64,000 nucleotides of DNA from Patellaria atrata CBS 101060. Lineage: Eukaryota > Ascomycota > Dothideomycetes > Patellariales > Patellariaceae. The position numbers and the translations under genes are program-made. Of this stretch, positions 35,030 through 45,396 are shown in pieces. Location of the stretch: the NCBI GenBank assembly GCA_010093705.1, contig MU006095.1, forward strand, positions 500,315 through 564,314, in the 5' to 3' direction. The notes below the pieces were generated by a model. That model was not told the origin of the DNA and searched no databases. It was given only the letters and a program-made list of their open reading frames with translations. The stretch's first letter is position 1; each line of letters opens with the position of its first letter.

Positions 35030-35445
35030 GTGTAAAGAAGGTGGGATTGTGGGATAAGTGTTTGAGACGGGGATATTCCAGGGATGTAGGGGCGTTTATA
35101 CAGTGGGTAATTGGAGAGGGATGGTGCAGAGGTAAGGTAGGAGTTGATTAGACGGCGTGATCATGGTACAGGTCATTGTGGATTATAACGACTTCACCGC
35201 AACCCTGTGCATGCACCATGCGATTAACTGTCAATGCGCTTGGAGATCGGTAATGGCAGAAAGGTGTTTGTGTATAAGATCATCAAGCATACCCTTGTGA
35301 TCATCTAACAATAATACCACAACTTGTGACCCCAAGTAGAGTAAGTGAGAGCATCGACAATGATAGGGGTAAATGCAGAAACACAACAAACGATCCCGTC
35401 ACATTCCAACCTCAAACCCAACCAGTAAATCACTGGTAAAATCCG

Positions 35446-35697
35446 TTACGAACTTTTCTGCTCATTCGCTATCTGACGATCTTGCTCTAGGAAAGTCTCG
35501 ATAATGTGATCGCCCTCCTTGAGGTCGTCTGGAGTCACTATCCCAACAGTCAGTTGTAGAAACAGTAGAAAAGGGGAATGAGTCGTACTCTTCAATCCGA
35601 ATGAATGCTGGAAATTGGGTCGTCCACCGTATGCTTTGATTATGGAAGCCTTTGTGCTGGTCGGAGGAGTTGATTTGGGATTCGTGCTGGAAGGCAT
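35446..35697 (-). CDS. Small hydrophilic protein, trio member 3
   Basis: Two exons, 35697-35589 and 35537-35446, separated by a 51-bp phase-1 intron (GTACGA..GGATAG), give 66 aa: MPSSTNPKSTPPTSTK, AYGGRPNFQHSFGLK, then MTPDDLKEGDHIIETFLEQD. Fungal small proteins with a GGRxNFxxSYGLK core followed by TPDD/TPEG and a short acidic helix are familiar but uncharacterised. It has no signal peptide or membrane span. The intron is a multiple of three with no stop, so the unspliced frame stays open and would insert 17 residues including the hydrophobic SPFLLFLQLTVGIV. The frame also extends upstream of the ATG at 35697 to another ATG, but the proposed start gives the family-like N-terminus. Confidence 0.65.
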   Translation of the reverse strand: MPSSTNPKSTPPTSTKASIIKAYGGRPNFQHSFGLKSTTHSPFLLFLQLTVGIVTPDDLKEGDHIIETFLEQDRQIANEQKSS

Positions 35698-35853
35698 TGC
35701 TACGTTGATATCGTGGAGCTTGTGGAGTTGCTGGAATATCTTAGGGATATGTAACTCGATTACACCCGCCGATGGATATTGAAAGTGACTACGGTGATGA
35801 TTAGAGGTGTTCACGATTTAGGACGGGAGAAGGTTAAGTGGGGTCTGTCAGAC

Positions 35854-36129
35854 TGTGAGGGTGCTGAATAATCAAGATAATCCCTTGATTTCTATCTATC
35901 TACTGAAGGAACGTCTATATATACTGAAGACCTACAGAGAACACATATCTAAATCTCAATATAGCTAATAGTTGTTGAGATATCTGTTGAGATAGTGGAG
36001 TCGGTTGAGGACGAAACAGATATCGAAAACAGATAAGTTTTGAAGATAGACTTTTAATGCTCCATACTTCTCCGTGGCTGACAGCAGACAGATAGCTAAC
36101 AGATCCATCAAAGGACCCATACTTCAACA
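35854..36129 (-). mobile_element. Solo LTR-like copy (fossil)
   Basis: On the minus strand this 276-bp segment starts TGTTGAAGTATGGGTCC and ends CACCCTCACA, and is clearly related to the copies at 25.9-26.4 kb (shared features include cagctgtcagcc-like, ctcaacagatatctcaac and ttcagtatatata blocks). TG..CA ends and no internal coding sequence suggest a solo LTR left by recombination. No matching target-site duplication is obvious at the borders. Divergence from the other copies suggests some age. Confidence 0.6.
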
Positions 36130-36374
36130 GGGTCACACTGGCTACCCTATTGGGATATTTTAGGTTTGGAGATTCGGAGATGATGCCTTGATTCTGTTAT
36201 GTGTTTGTTACAACGAGAGTCTATAACTTTACTTATCGAGACAGAACAAGATAAGTCTAGAAACGCGCCAGGCTTTTCACTAACGTGATCAACCTCAAGG
36301 TAGGTTCCGTTAATGATAGGAGACTTGTGTGAGTTCGGCACTTCAAGTTGACGATACAACTTGCTGACTCCTTG

Positions 36375-37430
36375 ACTTTCGTGAGTAAGGCTCGCGACGA
36401 GACAAACGTACTGTATGGAAACAGTATGACAAGGCAAAGTCAAGTTCTAAACCGTAACATCCAATGTAGATGGTAAATCTATTGGTAAGAAGAACTACGA
36501 AGAACCTAAATACATGTGTAAGGAGCGTCCTCAAGTATTCCTTCCTCGAGCCCTATCCTGAGTGTTTGGACGTGTTGGACGTAGAACCCCTTCTGCGTCC
36601 ACTGCGTCCAGATCACGTGACCTTCTTGCCACTGATTCTCCCCGTAGTTGTACCGTGTGGCTCTTCTCCGTCCCCCACTTGTCAACTACATGCTGTTCAC
36701 AACTTGTGGCCGTAACGGTGTTGGGATAACGCCGTCGTAAATACAAGAGTTCTACCAAGGTATTATATAAACTTCTAGCTTCTCTAGGTAGTTATACCAG
36801 AGGAGCTAAAGACTAAAAAACTACTATACCTTTTTTAGAGCATCTAGCAAGGGTCTAAGTCTTATTAGCTTATAGCCTAGCTCTCTAGGTCTTATAGTTT
36901 TATAATAAAAGTGTCTCTTGCTCTAAATTATCTATCTTGTATAGAATTTAAGAATATATTAACTGCAGTTGTACTTATGCTTATAGAGGAGAATCGTGTG
37001 TCACGCCGTATAGAGGCCGTGCCAGTGTTACGGCCACAAGTTGTAAGGACATGTAGTTGGCGAGTGGGGAACGGAGGAAGGCCACGCGGTACAACTACGG
37101 GGAAAAGTCAGTGATACAGAGGTCCCGTGACTTGGACGCAGTGGAAGTAGTGGACGTAGGAGGAGTGTTACGTCCAAAATGTCCAACACGTCTAGAGGGT
37201 ATGGACGCGGTGGACGCAGTGGACGTTGGACGTCTAGAACTGCCAGCACGGCGAGCACGTCCAAGCACTCAGAATAGGACTCGGAGAAGGAATACTCAAG
37301 GACGCTCCTTTGCGTATGTATTTAGATTCTTCGTAGTTCTTCTTGCCAACTAATTTGGATGTTACGATTCTGACTTAACTCACCTTTGTTATACTGTGTT
37401 CGTGCAGTATCACTTGTCTCTATTGTGAAG
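36375..37430. repeat. Large inverted repeat around an AT-rich core
   Basis: Left arm ~36375-36725 and right arm ~37026-37430 are imperfect reverse complements. Paired landmarks are gtagttgtaccg at 36650 against its complement at 37090, acaacttgtggccgtaac against gttacggccacaagttgt, and aggagcgtcctcaagtattc against its complement near 37300. The core (~36740-37000) is strongly AT-rich with repeated CTCTAGGTCTTATAG-like words. Arms contain many GGACGT/ACGTCC words. The layout suits either two copies of a repeat end (for example LTR-type sequence) in opposite orientation, or a foldback-type element. There is no coding content. Confidence 0.7.
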
Positions 37431-37439
37431 CCTTTGGGA

Positions 37440-37863
37440 GAGAGTTAAGGGGAAGCAAGTTATATCGTTAACTTGAAGTGCAAACCTTTATACGTTCTAT
37501 CACGAAGCGGAAACCTACCCTTCTAGGAAGGAGCTCACTCATCAGTGAGAAACCTTGCGCGTGTTTATGCCTATCTGGTTCCGGCTTAGAGAAGTCTAAA
37601 CTCCCGTCGTTAACAGCCAGAGGCTCGTTAGCGCCGTTAAGGAGCGGAAGGGATGGCCGAACAGGAGTGATGGCGTACAAGGGATCCGATTCTGAGGACC
37701 TTGAGACCAACTGTTAAATTTAGCCGTTAACGAGGCCGTTGATGAAGTAGTTGATGAGACCGTTAATAAGACCGAACGTAGTTATAAAAGAGTAATGCTT
37801 CCCCAATCAAAGAAAACAAGATACAACCGTGAACGAACATTTAGTTGAATCCGAGGAATCACA
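37440..37863 (+). mobile_element. Possible retroelement relic with LTR-like end (fossil)
   Basis: A short plus-strand frame (37478-37717) with Arg/Ser-rich protein-like sequence stops right where a TGTTAAATTTAGCCGTTAAC sequence begins (37712). A possible LTR would run to a CA at ~37863 (about 150 bp). Repeated GCCGTTAAC-type words lie inside. This resembles the junction between the end of an element and its 3' LTR, but no diagnostic reverse-transcriptase or integrase sequence is present and the partner end was not found. It is broken and short. Confidence 0.3.
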
Positions 37864-39581
37864 AGGGATGGATAGTCGGGGTAGCTTTTAATAAGTCTAT
37901 ATCCTCAGGTCCTTGTCTCCTGGTTTTCTTGTTTGACATGCAACCTAGCTTCCGTTTGGTATGACCAATATAGACCGTCAAAGACTTGATAATATGAATG
38001 ACCTAAAGGGGAATGATAGCTAGGAAGAAGGTAGAGGGTGATAAATAGATTTTGTGAACACTAACTGAAAATATAAATAGTATGAAGACATGGACTGGAA
38101 GGACCATGCTTAAGCCGTGTGAGACCATAGGCCTCTGGAAGAAGGAAGATACTAAGAACGAAGTGAGTCCTTACGAGGCATGATCATCGAAATATGAAAA
38201 CCTGATGTCACGTCATGACGTTGAACAAGTAGGGAAGTTCATTGTAGTACCAATGAAAGATTGTTTGAAGCCTCGAAAGCAATGGCTTTCTACGTGAAAA
38301 ACCATTTCTAAAACCGCAATTGCAGGAGTGAACATGTTAGGGGAGGATAAATATCCCTCACGTAGGTATAGTACCTCTATCCATATCCTGGGATACAGAA
38401 TACTCTAACTGTGGCTGAGTCTACAGGCATAATGACTGTGCCGATACCTTGTTTGGTGACAAGAATTGGGCTCATTACGGAACAGACTACGATCTATGAA
38501 AATGAAATGTAGAAAATAAGAGCAACCTATTGAAGCGTCCCTATTTTGCTGCCTCAAAATCCAGTTCCGGTTGAGGACTACTGCTACGAATTCGTCAGGT
38601 TACTCGTCGAACAGTTCCGAAGCTTTTTCTGGAGATGGACGATTGCATCTTCATAAAAAGACGTCTGTAAAACGAAAGGGACGCTATTCACGTCCATCTC
38701 TGTATCAGATATCAATACTCATAGGAGGGATAATGAATCGCATTGGTTCAAGAACATCATCGACTCTCAGCCGCATCGTGTGTGTGATATGGCAGATTTA
38801 GAAGTCAGAAATTCACACCGTATGTGATTAACAGTGGCGCAAGGAATCTTCGTTGCCCGTATGGACACATCTGAACAACGGTATTGACTAAGCAGGAGGA
38901 GTGCAAGAAAGTCGACATCTTCGGAATGATCGCTTGAGCAACGGAGTCCAACCGATATTTAGTGCCTGGAAAGTCACTGGAAAGGTAGATCAGGTTAACT
39001 GTAATGGAACAGAAGTGCAGGTAGGAATCGATGGTAATTGGTAAAATAGTTCTGGGGGGTTTCGGTTATCGGCAATCCATCAGAATTGATGTTCGTGATG
39101 TTCTCACTCTTGCGGGGGAACGACGTTAATGACTAAAAAAAGTGACGCCCCACTGTTGTCATCATCTATCAAGGATCTGACAGGCTGTCACGTTCATCTG
39201 CTCTTTCCTCACTTGGAACAAATGTACAAAGTAGAAGTTGCCTTACCTGCCTTATCCTACAGTATAACCAATATAAGGTATCCAACAGGTAGCCTATCAT
39301 TCATGTAGCGGTCTGCCGTCACCCTACTAACTGAAGGTGCCCTCATCCCTTGGTAACCTTGAATGTTACCTTGGACTCGGTCTCTCCGATCATGGCTTGA
39401 CCTCGACTTAAATCTTCCTTGCCGCACCCCGTTACTCGCATAACCTCACCGTCTTCAATGTCTTTATATTCAGCTGATACGCTACCTAAACCCCGTATAA
39501 GGGAGAATGTGGAGAATGATCGTGTTGACGCGGTAGAAAAACATTCGTGAATATATAAAAGTTTCAAGAAATATCTCAGCA
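37864..39581. other. Gene-poor interval
   Basis: No convincing coding region or repeat family is seen. A 76-codon frame at 38571-38801 is low-complexity and unsupported. The final few hundred bases would be the promoter of the membrane-protein gene that starts at 39582. Confidence 0.45.
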
Positions 39582-40867
39582 ATGAGTGCGACAACAACAG
39601 CTGCACTTTCAATGGGAACACACTCACCTCAAGGCGATTCATCCTCAGCTGCTGCTGGCATCACGGGTGGTAAGCACTTGTCCCCAGAAGAGTATCAGGC
39701 AAGGCAATTCTCTTTTCCTTTCTTACCCTGAGTAGGATATACCGGGGATAGTCTTACCTTGAAGATATTGATCGCCGTCTTCATTGGTCTATCTTTATAT
39801 AATGCCGTCGAACTCGTCACCCTCAGCTTGGTTACCTTCAAGAGGTACCGTGGAAAGTATTTCTGGAGTTTGATGGCCTCGACATTGGGTATCATCCCGT
39901 ACGCTATCGGCTTTCTTCTGAAGTTTTATCAAATCATTGATCCATTAAGCCCCTCACATTGGGGTTCGGTATTTCTTTTATCGATAGGCTGGTATCCCAT
40001 GGTTACGGGTATGTGTAAGACGTTTTCCCCCTGAGACATAACTCTAATCTCGTACGCAGGACAAGCACTCGTACTATGGTCTCGCCTCCACCTAGTAGTC
40101 CGCAATGAGAAGGTACTGCGATGGACGTTGTATATGATCATCACCAACGCGATAGTTCTCCATATACCAACAACAGTTCTGACCTGCGGTTCGAATTCTA
40201 ATTCGCTGAGACCCTCGACGCATCACGCATTTGTTCATGGATACAATATCATGGAAAAGACCCAAATGACAGGGTTTGCCACACAGGAGCTCATCATATC
40301 CTTCATCTATGTCAGAGAGGCAATCCGACTTCTTCGCCTTTCGACCGCCATCCAAGAAGAGGACAGAGTCGGACGAAAGATCATGTTCCAGCTTCTAGGC
40401 ATCAATGTTGTCATCATCATCTTGGACATTGCTCTTTTGGCTGTCGCCTATGCCAATCTGTATGTTCTTGAAACGACCCTTAAGGGCGTAGTATACTCTG
40501 TGAAGCTCAAACTCGAGTTCGCCGTTCTCGGAAAACTTATATACATCGTGAAGACGCGCTCTAACACTGGTTCGGATAAGTTTGGACCTTCCGTATCCAC
40601 GCTCAACAAGGAGGTTTCCTACCGGACAGACCTAGACTTCATCGATACTTCGAGGCCTATGGACGGTTTAACGCATGCGGAGGGTTCTATGAATGCCTCT
40701 GCTTCGGGGAGTTCAAGGAGACCGTCAACAAGACCGACTACTTCCGGCCATAAGACCGAGAGGTCATGGATCGATGAGTAAGTGTGGTACAATTTTTCTC
40801 TGTATGGTGTTAACGATATTATAGGGAGATGGATAAGCATAACCTAGGCCATGTTGACGACGTGTGA
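39582..40867 (+). CDS. Seven-span membrane protein of the fungal DUF7703 type
   Basis: Four exons, 39582-39669, 39736-40008, 40060-40777 and 40825-40867, with introns of 66, 51 and 47 bp (GTAAGC..GAGTAG, GTATGT..CGCAG, GTAAGT..TATAG), give 373 aa. After a polar N-terminus (MSATTTAALSMG), spans begin at LTLKILIAVFIGLSLYNAVE, followed by the family signature FKRYRGKYFWSL, then further spans through GSVFLLSIGWYPMVTGQALV, LYMIITNAIVLHIPTTVL, ELIISFIYVREAI and GINVVIIILDIALLAVAYA. The cytosolic tail is Ser/Arg-rich. The FKRYRGxYFWS motif and layout match an abundant fungal integral-membrane family of unknown function, distantly reminiscent of Pth11-like receptors. Each splice keeps frame. Confidence 0.85.
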
Positions 40868-42589
40868 CCGGGAGTCAGCTTCAAAGGTGTATTTGTTTAA
40901 ACCACTTTCTTGTTTGCGGTGGATTTCTTCGCCACAGCCTTTATGCGACCTGGATACGACTTCTTCCTGTCGTATACGAAGTCCAGCGTTACCAAGGTTA
41001 CGCATGCTCTAGGAGCTAAAGTACACAAGATCCTGGACAACAGATTTGTGGATCTCTCAAATAGAAAACGCAGAGGGATGTTTACCACGATGGACGTCTA
41101 CCAAGAAGAAGTAAGATTTCCCCTTTACCCTAGAGATAAAGCGACTTTCTAACCTCAGGATTCTCAAAGATTATAATTCTCAATGCATAAAAAGGACGCA
41201 TATGGCATACCAGAAATCCACATATGTAAAGCGGTCACCTGCGTTGCCCCGTTAGTCTCTTGTCGACTGGGTGATATGAAAGTAGAGGGTGCTCTCAATT
41301 CCAGGAAAGCAGGGAAGTAAAATCTCAGAACTGTACGCAGTATTAGTATAGCTTTGCCCAGAGGTTCCCTATCTTCTGAGCGTAGTGGGCTAATTATTCG
41401 CAAGTGGTACAACTTTTCTAGTCATGAATCAACAATGCAAAAACCTATATTATCACACATTCCGACCCACGTCAGAGATTTTTAATAAGTCTTTTTTTTT
41501 TTACCGTAGCCGCAGCATCCATGCAAGTTCTATCATTTCTATTCAATCTGGTAAGGAGCAATAGGACGTATCATACGAGTTCTCAGCCCATAGCAGCAGA
41601 TGGTGGTCCAGAACGGTACCTCCGCATTAGATAATAGGACACTATCTGCGTCCTCTCATATATCGGAGTAGCCTTGAGCAAGGGTCGATATATCATTTCG
41701 TCCCTCTTTCGGTGGATTACATACAGCAATACTCAGAGATGGGCTGCGACCAAAATCCACCCCTGGCTTCCCTTCCAGAACTATAACAAGATATTTATCT
41801 CTCAAGTATTCACCTTAAGTCAACAGTCTAACGCCAATCGTATGCTCTATCGCTAATCACGTTGACCAGTCAAATCCCACAGCTCTCGAACGGACAAAAA
41901 CCGGCTCATATGCTCCTCTGCCGAACAGGGGTCAACTATAACACACCGGAGCTACAATGCGCCAGCTGTTTCCAACTATGTTGCTTATTGCCGATCATCG
42001 ACGATCGTGGATCATAGAGCATGTGGCTTTCGCGAAGAGAGCTGAGTTTATATTGCACTGAGCCCAAGGCTAGATCTTGTACCACCTTAGCTATCTCAAG
42101 CATAAACCCCGCTCCCCGTCGCCTTCATGTCTTTCTTGTCTGATCTCTTTCCTTCACTCGAGCTCTTTCCACTAGTTTTTGTCCTGTAGACTCGGATTTT
42201 GAAACAAGGACCAAGTCACCATTGGTTGAGGTATGCATGTCTGTCTCAGTTACATATCAGAACCGAGAATTTTATTGCTAACAATCGCTCTGCATAGGCA
42301 TTCCAAGCGAATTAGCTATTCACATACAGAAAAAGACAGTCAAGAGGAGTTACGAGATAGTGCATACTTCCGAAAGGATTCCTACTCCTGACTGGACTTC
42401 TCTATGACCGCAGTGAGTGCGAGCGTCACCCCTAGAACCACAGCGTCCAATGAGCCTCATCTGACGCGAGACAAAAGCCCCAGGCCGACACAATAAAAGG
42501 ACACCGCTCTGCCGACCCCCTCAGCGTTCCGGACCTCACATCAGAGGCCATCCTTTCCCAAAGTTGAATATCTCGCTCCGATCTCAACC
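40868..42589. other. Intergenic region
   Basis: Begins with the membrane-protein 3' UTR. A 9-base T run lies near 41491. Frames at 40910-41152 (+) and 41164-41412 (-) look like chance. The last ~450 bases, including CT-rich stretches around 42110-42180, probably form the promoter of the 42590 gene, and a small 5' intron could lie around 42230-42300. Confidence 0.45.
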
Positions 42590-43078
42590 ATGCCCGTTGG
42601 AATTGCCCAAGTGGTGAACAACACCTCCTCCACGCTCTACTACCACAACACCGAAAGCGGCCACAACGACACCGTCTACGCGAAATCCAGAGACCAAGAG
42701 AACAACTCCTACATCCCAAGCTCGAACACTACCGACGACACCCTCCCCTACGCCAGTTCCGGGCACTACCTCAAACTGACCGTGGGAGGCTACGCTCCGA
42801 TCAAGATCTCGGACGACGACTGGAAGTTCAAGATCGTCGCGCCCGTCGACTATGGCGGCGGCGGAGGGGAATCGGAGGCATGGTACGGCAGCTTGGATAA
42901 CGGGTCGAGGTATATTATCAGAGTGGACGAGGTGAAGGATGAGTATAATAAATACTGCTCCGTCACGATTTTGAAGTATCAGGATAGGTGCGAGGTCACG
43001 GCTGGGTATATCGCGTTGCAGGTTATTCAGCAGGCGGCGCCTATCGTCGCGATGGTTTTGTTGGCCATCTTTATCTGA
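42590..43078 (+). CDS. Small protein with C-terminal membrane anchor, unrecognised
   Basis: An intronless 162-aa frame with strong codon bias toward C-ending codons. It starts MPVGIAQVVNNTSSTLYYHN; the main part is polar and rich in Asn, Ser, Tyr and Asp, with motifs such as LTVGGYAPIKISDDDWKFKI and NGSRYIIRVDEVKDEY that suggest a compact beta-sandwich. It contains potential N-glycosylation sites. The last ~16 residues (AAPIVAMVLLAIFI) are hydrophobic and end the chain, as in a tail-anchored protein or a short membrane anchor. There is no N-terminal signal peptide, so tail anchoring with a cytosolic domain is the simplest reading. No family is recognised. A perfect palindrome lies 107 bp downstream. 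Confidence 0.75.
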   Translation: MPVGIAQVVNNTSSTLYYHNTESGHNDTVYAKSRDQENNSYIPSSNTTDDTLPYASSGHYLKLTVGGYAPIKISDDDWKFKIVAPVDYGGGGGESEAWYGSLDNGSRYIIRVDEVKDEYNKYCSVTILKYQDRCEVTAGYIALQVIQQAAPIVAMVLLAIFI

Positions 43079-43653
43079 TGCTGTTCTCTTTTATTGGAAC
43101 GCAGCTCGCTTTTTGCTCGTAGTCCTCTAGACCTACTGAGTAGGACCTGGTGGAGGGTTCCGGTTTTTGATGGGCCGCTAGTTTGCGTACACCCCCTAAT
43201 CGATATACGTACGTATATCGATTAGGGGGTGTACGCGAATCGCTACCCTTTTGATGTCTCTACGGCGGTTTCCGTTCTTGTTTTTGGGTTTCTTGGTTTT
43301 GGAAGACGGACGTGGTGTAGGTTAGGTAGGTAACCAGATGTTTTCCTGGCTACTTTCTTAGTGTTCGATGAGTAATGCATCTGGGTATGAATCCAATGTT
43401 TTATGATCAGTCATATATTCTCCCTTTAGAGTTCAATTTATTTGAGTTCACTGTTGTCGGTAGAGCTATTGCTGGTGAGGCCTCATTCCAAGTACAAAAG
43501 TAAATCCCGAGAGTCATCATCTCACAGAGCGGGTGAGGGTAATCCGGTTTCTCCCAGGAGAGCATATGAAATCACAATAAATGAAGATCAATAAAAGAGG
43601 CATAGCACTATGGAGGGCAACGAGGCACAATGATAGAAAACTAGAGGAGCAAT
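43079..43653. other. Convergent intergenic region
   Basis: The 3' flanks of the tail-anchored-like gene and of CAB2, holding the perfect palindrome listed separately and otherwise AT-rich sequence. No gene or transposon end is recognised. Confidence 0.5.
43185..43236. repeat. Perfect 52-bp palindrome
   Basis: Two 26-base arms with no spacer, centred between 43210 and 43211: the left arm contains CCCCCTAATCGATATACGT and the right arm is its exact complement. It would form a long hairpin in single-stranded DNA or RNA. It lies downstream of the 42590 gene and upstream of the 3' end of the convergent CAB2 gene, so it sits in the 3' zone of both. Confidence 0.97.
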
Positions 43654-44796
43654 CTATTTCCCCATTGAACCGTTACGCTCTATAATCCGTGTATGCAACT
43701 TCGAAATCTCAGGTATTATCAACGACTCAATCTCAATCGCGGGCTCTCCATGGAACTCATGCGTGCCCTCCTCACCACTTCCCACCGCATCCTCATCCAC
43801 ACCGCCAGCCGCCTTCCCCACTAATCCCTCGATGCCAGAAATACTTTTCGTGCGTCGGTGTGCCGGCACCCTGATCCATTGATCACCCGCCGCAGAGACG
43901 AACACGACTTCCCATTTCCGCGTCGTTAGCAAGTTGCCGATGACGAGGTGGTGCTGGTACTTCTTCAGCGCATACTGCGCTTTATCCACAAGCATTCCGG
44001 GATCGGTTTCGAGCTTGAAGCTAACGATCATGCCCTCAGGCGCCCATCCGTCGACGAGCGACTTGAGGAACTTGGGCACCGGCTCGAGATCGATAATCAA
44101 TTTCTTGCCCTCCGTACGGGCCGCGGGGAGTTTTACCTTCTCCGCTTCTCCATCTTCGTTCTTGTACTCTTGACGAAAGCCTTCGGTGGACTGGATCTTA
44201 TGCTCCACCATCCTATCCCGCGGAACGAAAAAATCCGACACCGCAGCTGCGAGGTAAAACAGCGCATTCGGCCCAACCGGACGCATCAACTTCGCCACCT
44301 CACGAAGGGACCAAAGATAATCATTAACAGTGACAAAGCTAAGAATCAGCAGCCTATTTTCCCGCTTAACCCTCTTATACTCCCTCAACACTTCCACCAT
44401 CTTCCCCTGATGCTCCTGCCCTACCCTCACCTCCTCCCCCTCCCGATCCAGATCCATGAAATCGAGAAACGACCGCTTGTCATGCGAGTAGTGCCGCGAG
44501 AAGGGCAGCAGCGAGAACTGCCGGTGAAGAAATATGACCGCGTACCCGTTCGCGAGGAAGTGCTCCGCGCTGCATGCGCCACGCGTGCCAGCGGAGAAAT
44601 TGTCGATGTATCGCACCGTTTGGTTTTCGAGAGGGACGGTCGTGCCGCCTGAGGTGACGAGGACGATGCGACGGCCGGTGTGGGATGCGATGAACGTGCG
44701 CGCGAGGGTAAGGTGGGTTGGGAGTTCCTTAGGCGGAGGCTCGACGGTAAAGTAGTCGCGCTCTTGAGCGTCTAGGGAGAGTGTTGTGCTAGCCAT
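43654..44796 (-). CDS. cab2: Phosphopantothenate-cysteine ligase (CoA biosynthesis)
   Basis: An intronless 380-aa protein. It joins 4'-phosphopantothenate to cysteine, the second step of coenzyme A synthesis, in the cytosol. Eukaryotic PPCS features are [11 protein letters not shown] (47-57) in the nucleotide-binding Rossmann core, DNFSAGTRG (65-73), the [17 protein letters not shown] segment, HKIQS, and a later [22 protein letters not shown] block. GNLL replaces the common ANLL near the end of the core. Length fits the yeast/human enzyme plus a short acidic, low-complexity insert near the C-terminus ([18 protein letters not shown]). The ATG follows a clean upstream region and the N-terminus aligns well with family starts. 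No missing key residue was noticed. Confidence 0.95.
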   Translation of the reverse strand: MASTTLSLDAQERDYFTVEPPPKELPTHLTLARTFIASHTGRRIVLVTSGGTTVPLENQTVRYIDNFSAGTRGACSAEHFLANGYAVIFLHRQFSLLPFSRHYSHDKRSFLDFMDLDREGEEVRVGQEHQGKMVEVLREYKRVKRENRLLILSFVTVNDYLWSLREVAKLMRPVGPNALFYLAAAVSDFFVPRDRMVEHKIQSTEGFRQEYKNEDGEAEKVKLPAARTEGKKLIIDLEPVPKFLKSLVDGWAPEGMIVSFKLETDPGMLVDKAQYALKKYQHHLVIGNLLTTRKWEVVFVSAAGDQWIRVPAHRRTKSISGIEGLVGKAAGGVDEDAVGSGEEGTHEFHGEPAIEIESLIIPEISKLHTRIIERNGSMGK

Positions 44797-45396
44797 TGTC
44801 GGATTTGTCGTGGATGCCCTTCTGTGTAGGTACGTGGTGGGGTTTGGGGAGACACATTCTGAAAGGTGGTGCTAGAGTGGTGAGGGATGAGGTTGATGTC
44901 AGTAGTCGACCTGGGGAAACTTTCCTCCTGGTTACGGGGCCGAGGGAACAAGGATGATGACTAATAATAGGGGCTTGATTGGATCAGAGCGCGTGTGTAA
45001 ATTGGTACGCTCAAATTCACGATAGGCTCCATCAACCGCCTTAATAATTCAAACCATCAAGCTACTCCATGACATGTTCGAAAGGCTGATACTAAGGCTA
45101 TGCTGTTCTTCTACAGCATAAGGTGCTCAGTAGCTCTCAGCGTCATGACAACCCGATTAGTTGAGAGATGGATGTACCTATATCAAAGGCGATGTACAGG
45201 TATCGATGTACCTCAGGGAATTGTGAGGACATAGAGATAAAGCGGAATTTAGAGAGAAGTTTCAGCATTCACTAAAGTAAAGGATCTAATCATATGAAAA
45301 TAGAGAGTAAATTCTTTCTCAGGCACGACTATATGGGTATCTACCATTGTATCAAGAATCCTGAACGCCTGAATATTTGCATTATCAACACATCCG
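44797..45396. other. Intergenic region
   Basis: Presumed CAB2 promoter (just after 44796) and 3' flank of the IPI3 gene. Nothing else is recognised. Confidence 0.5.

Noticed and set aside
40910-41152. 80-codon plus-strand frame after the DUF7703-type gene
   Set aside because: Lies in the 3' flank; no consensus splice to the upstream gene, whose own stop at 40867 is well supported.
43185-43236. Telomere-like words (TTAGGG) in the palindrome
   Set aside because: A single occurrence within each arm and no tandem repetition, so not an internal telomere tract.
44032-44755. Plus-strand frames opposite CAB2
   Set aside because: Shadow frames; the minus-strand enzyme motifs are unambiguous.
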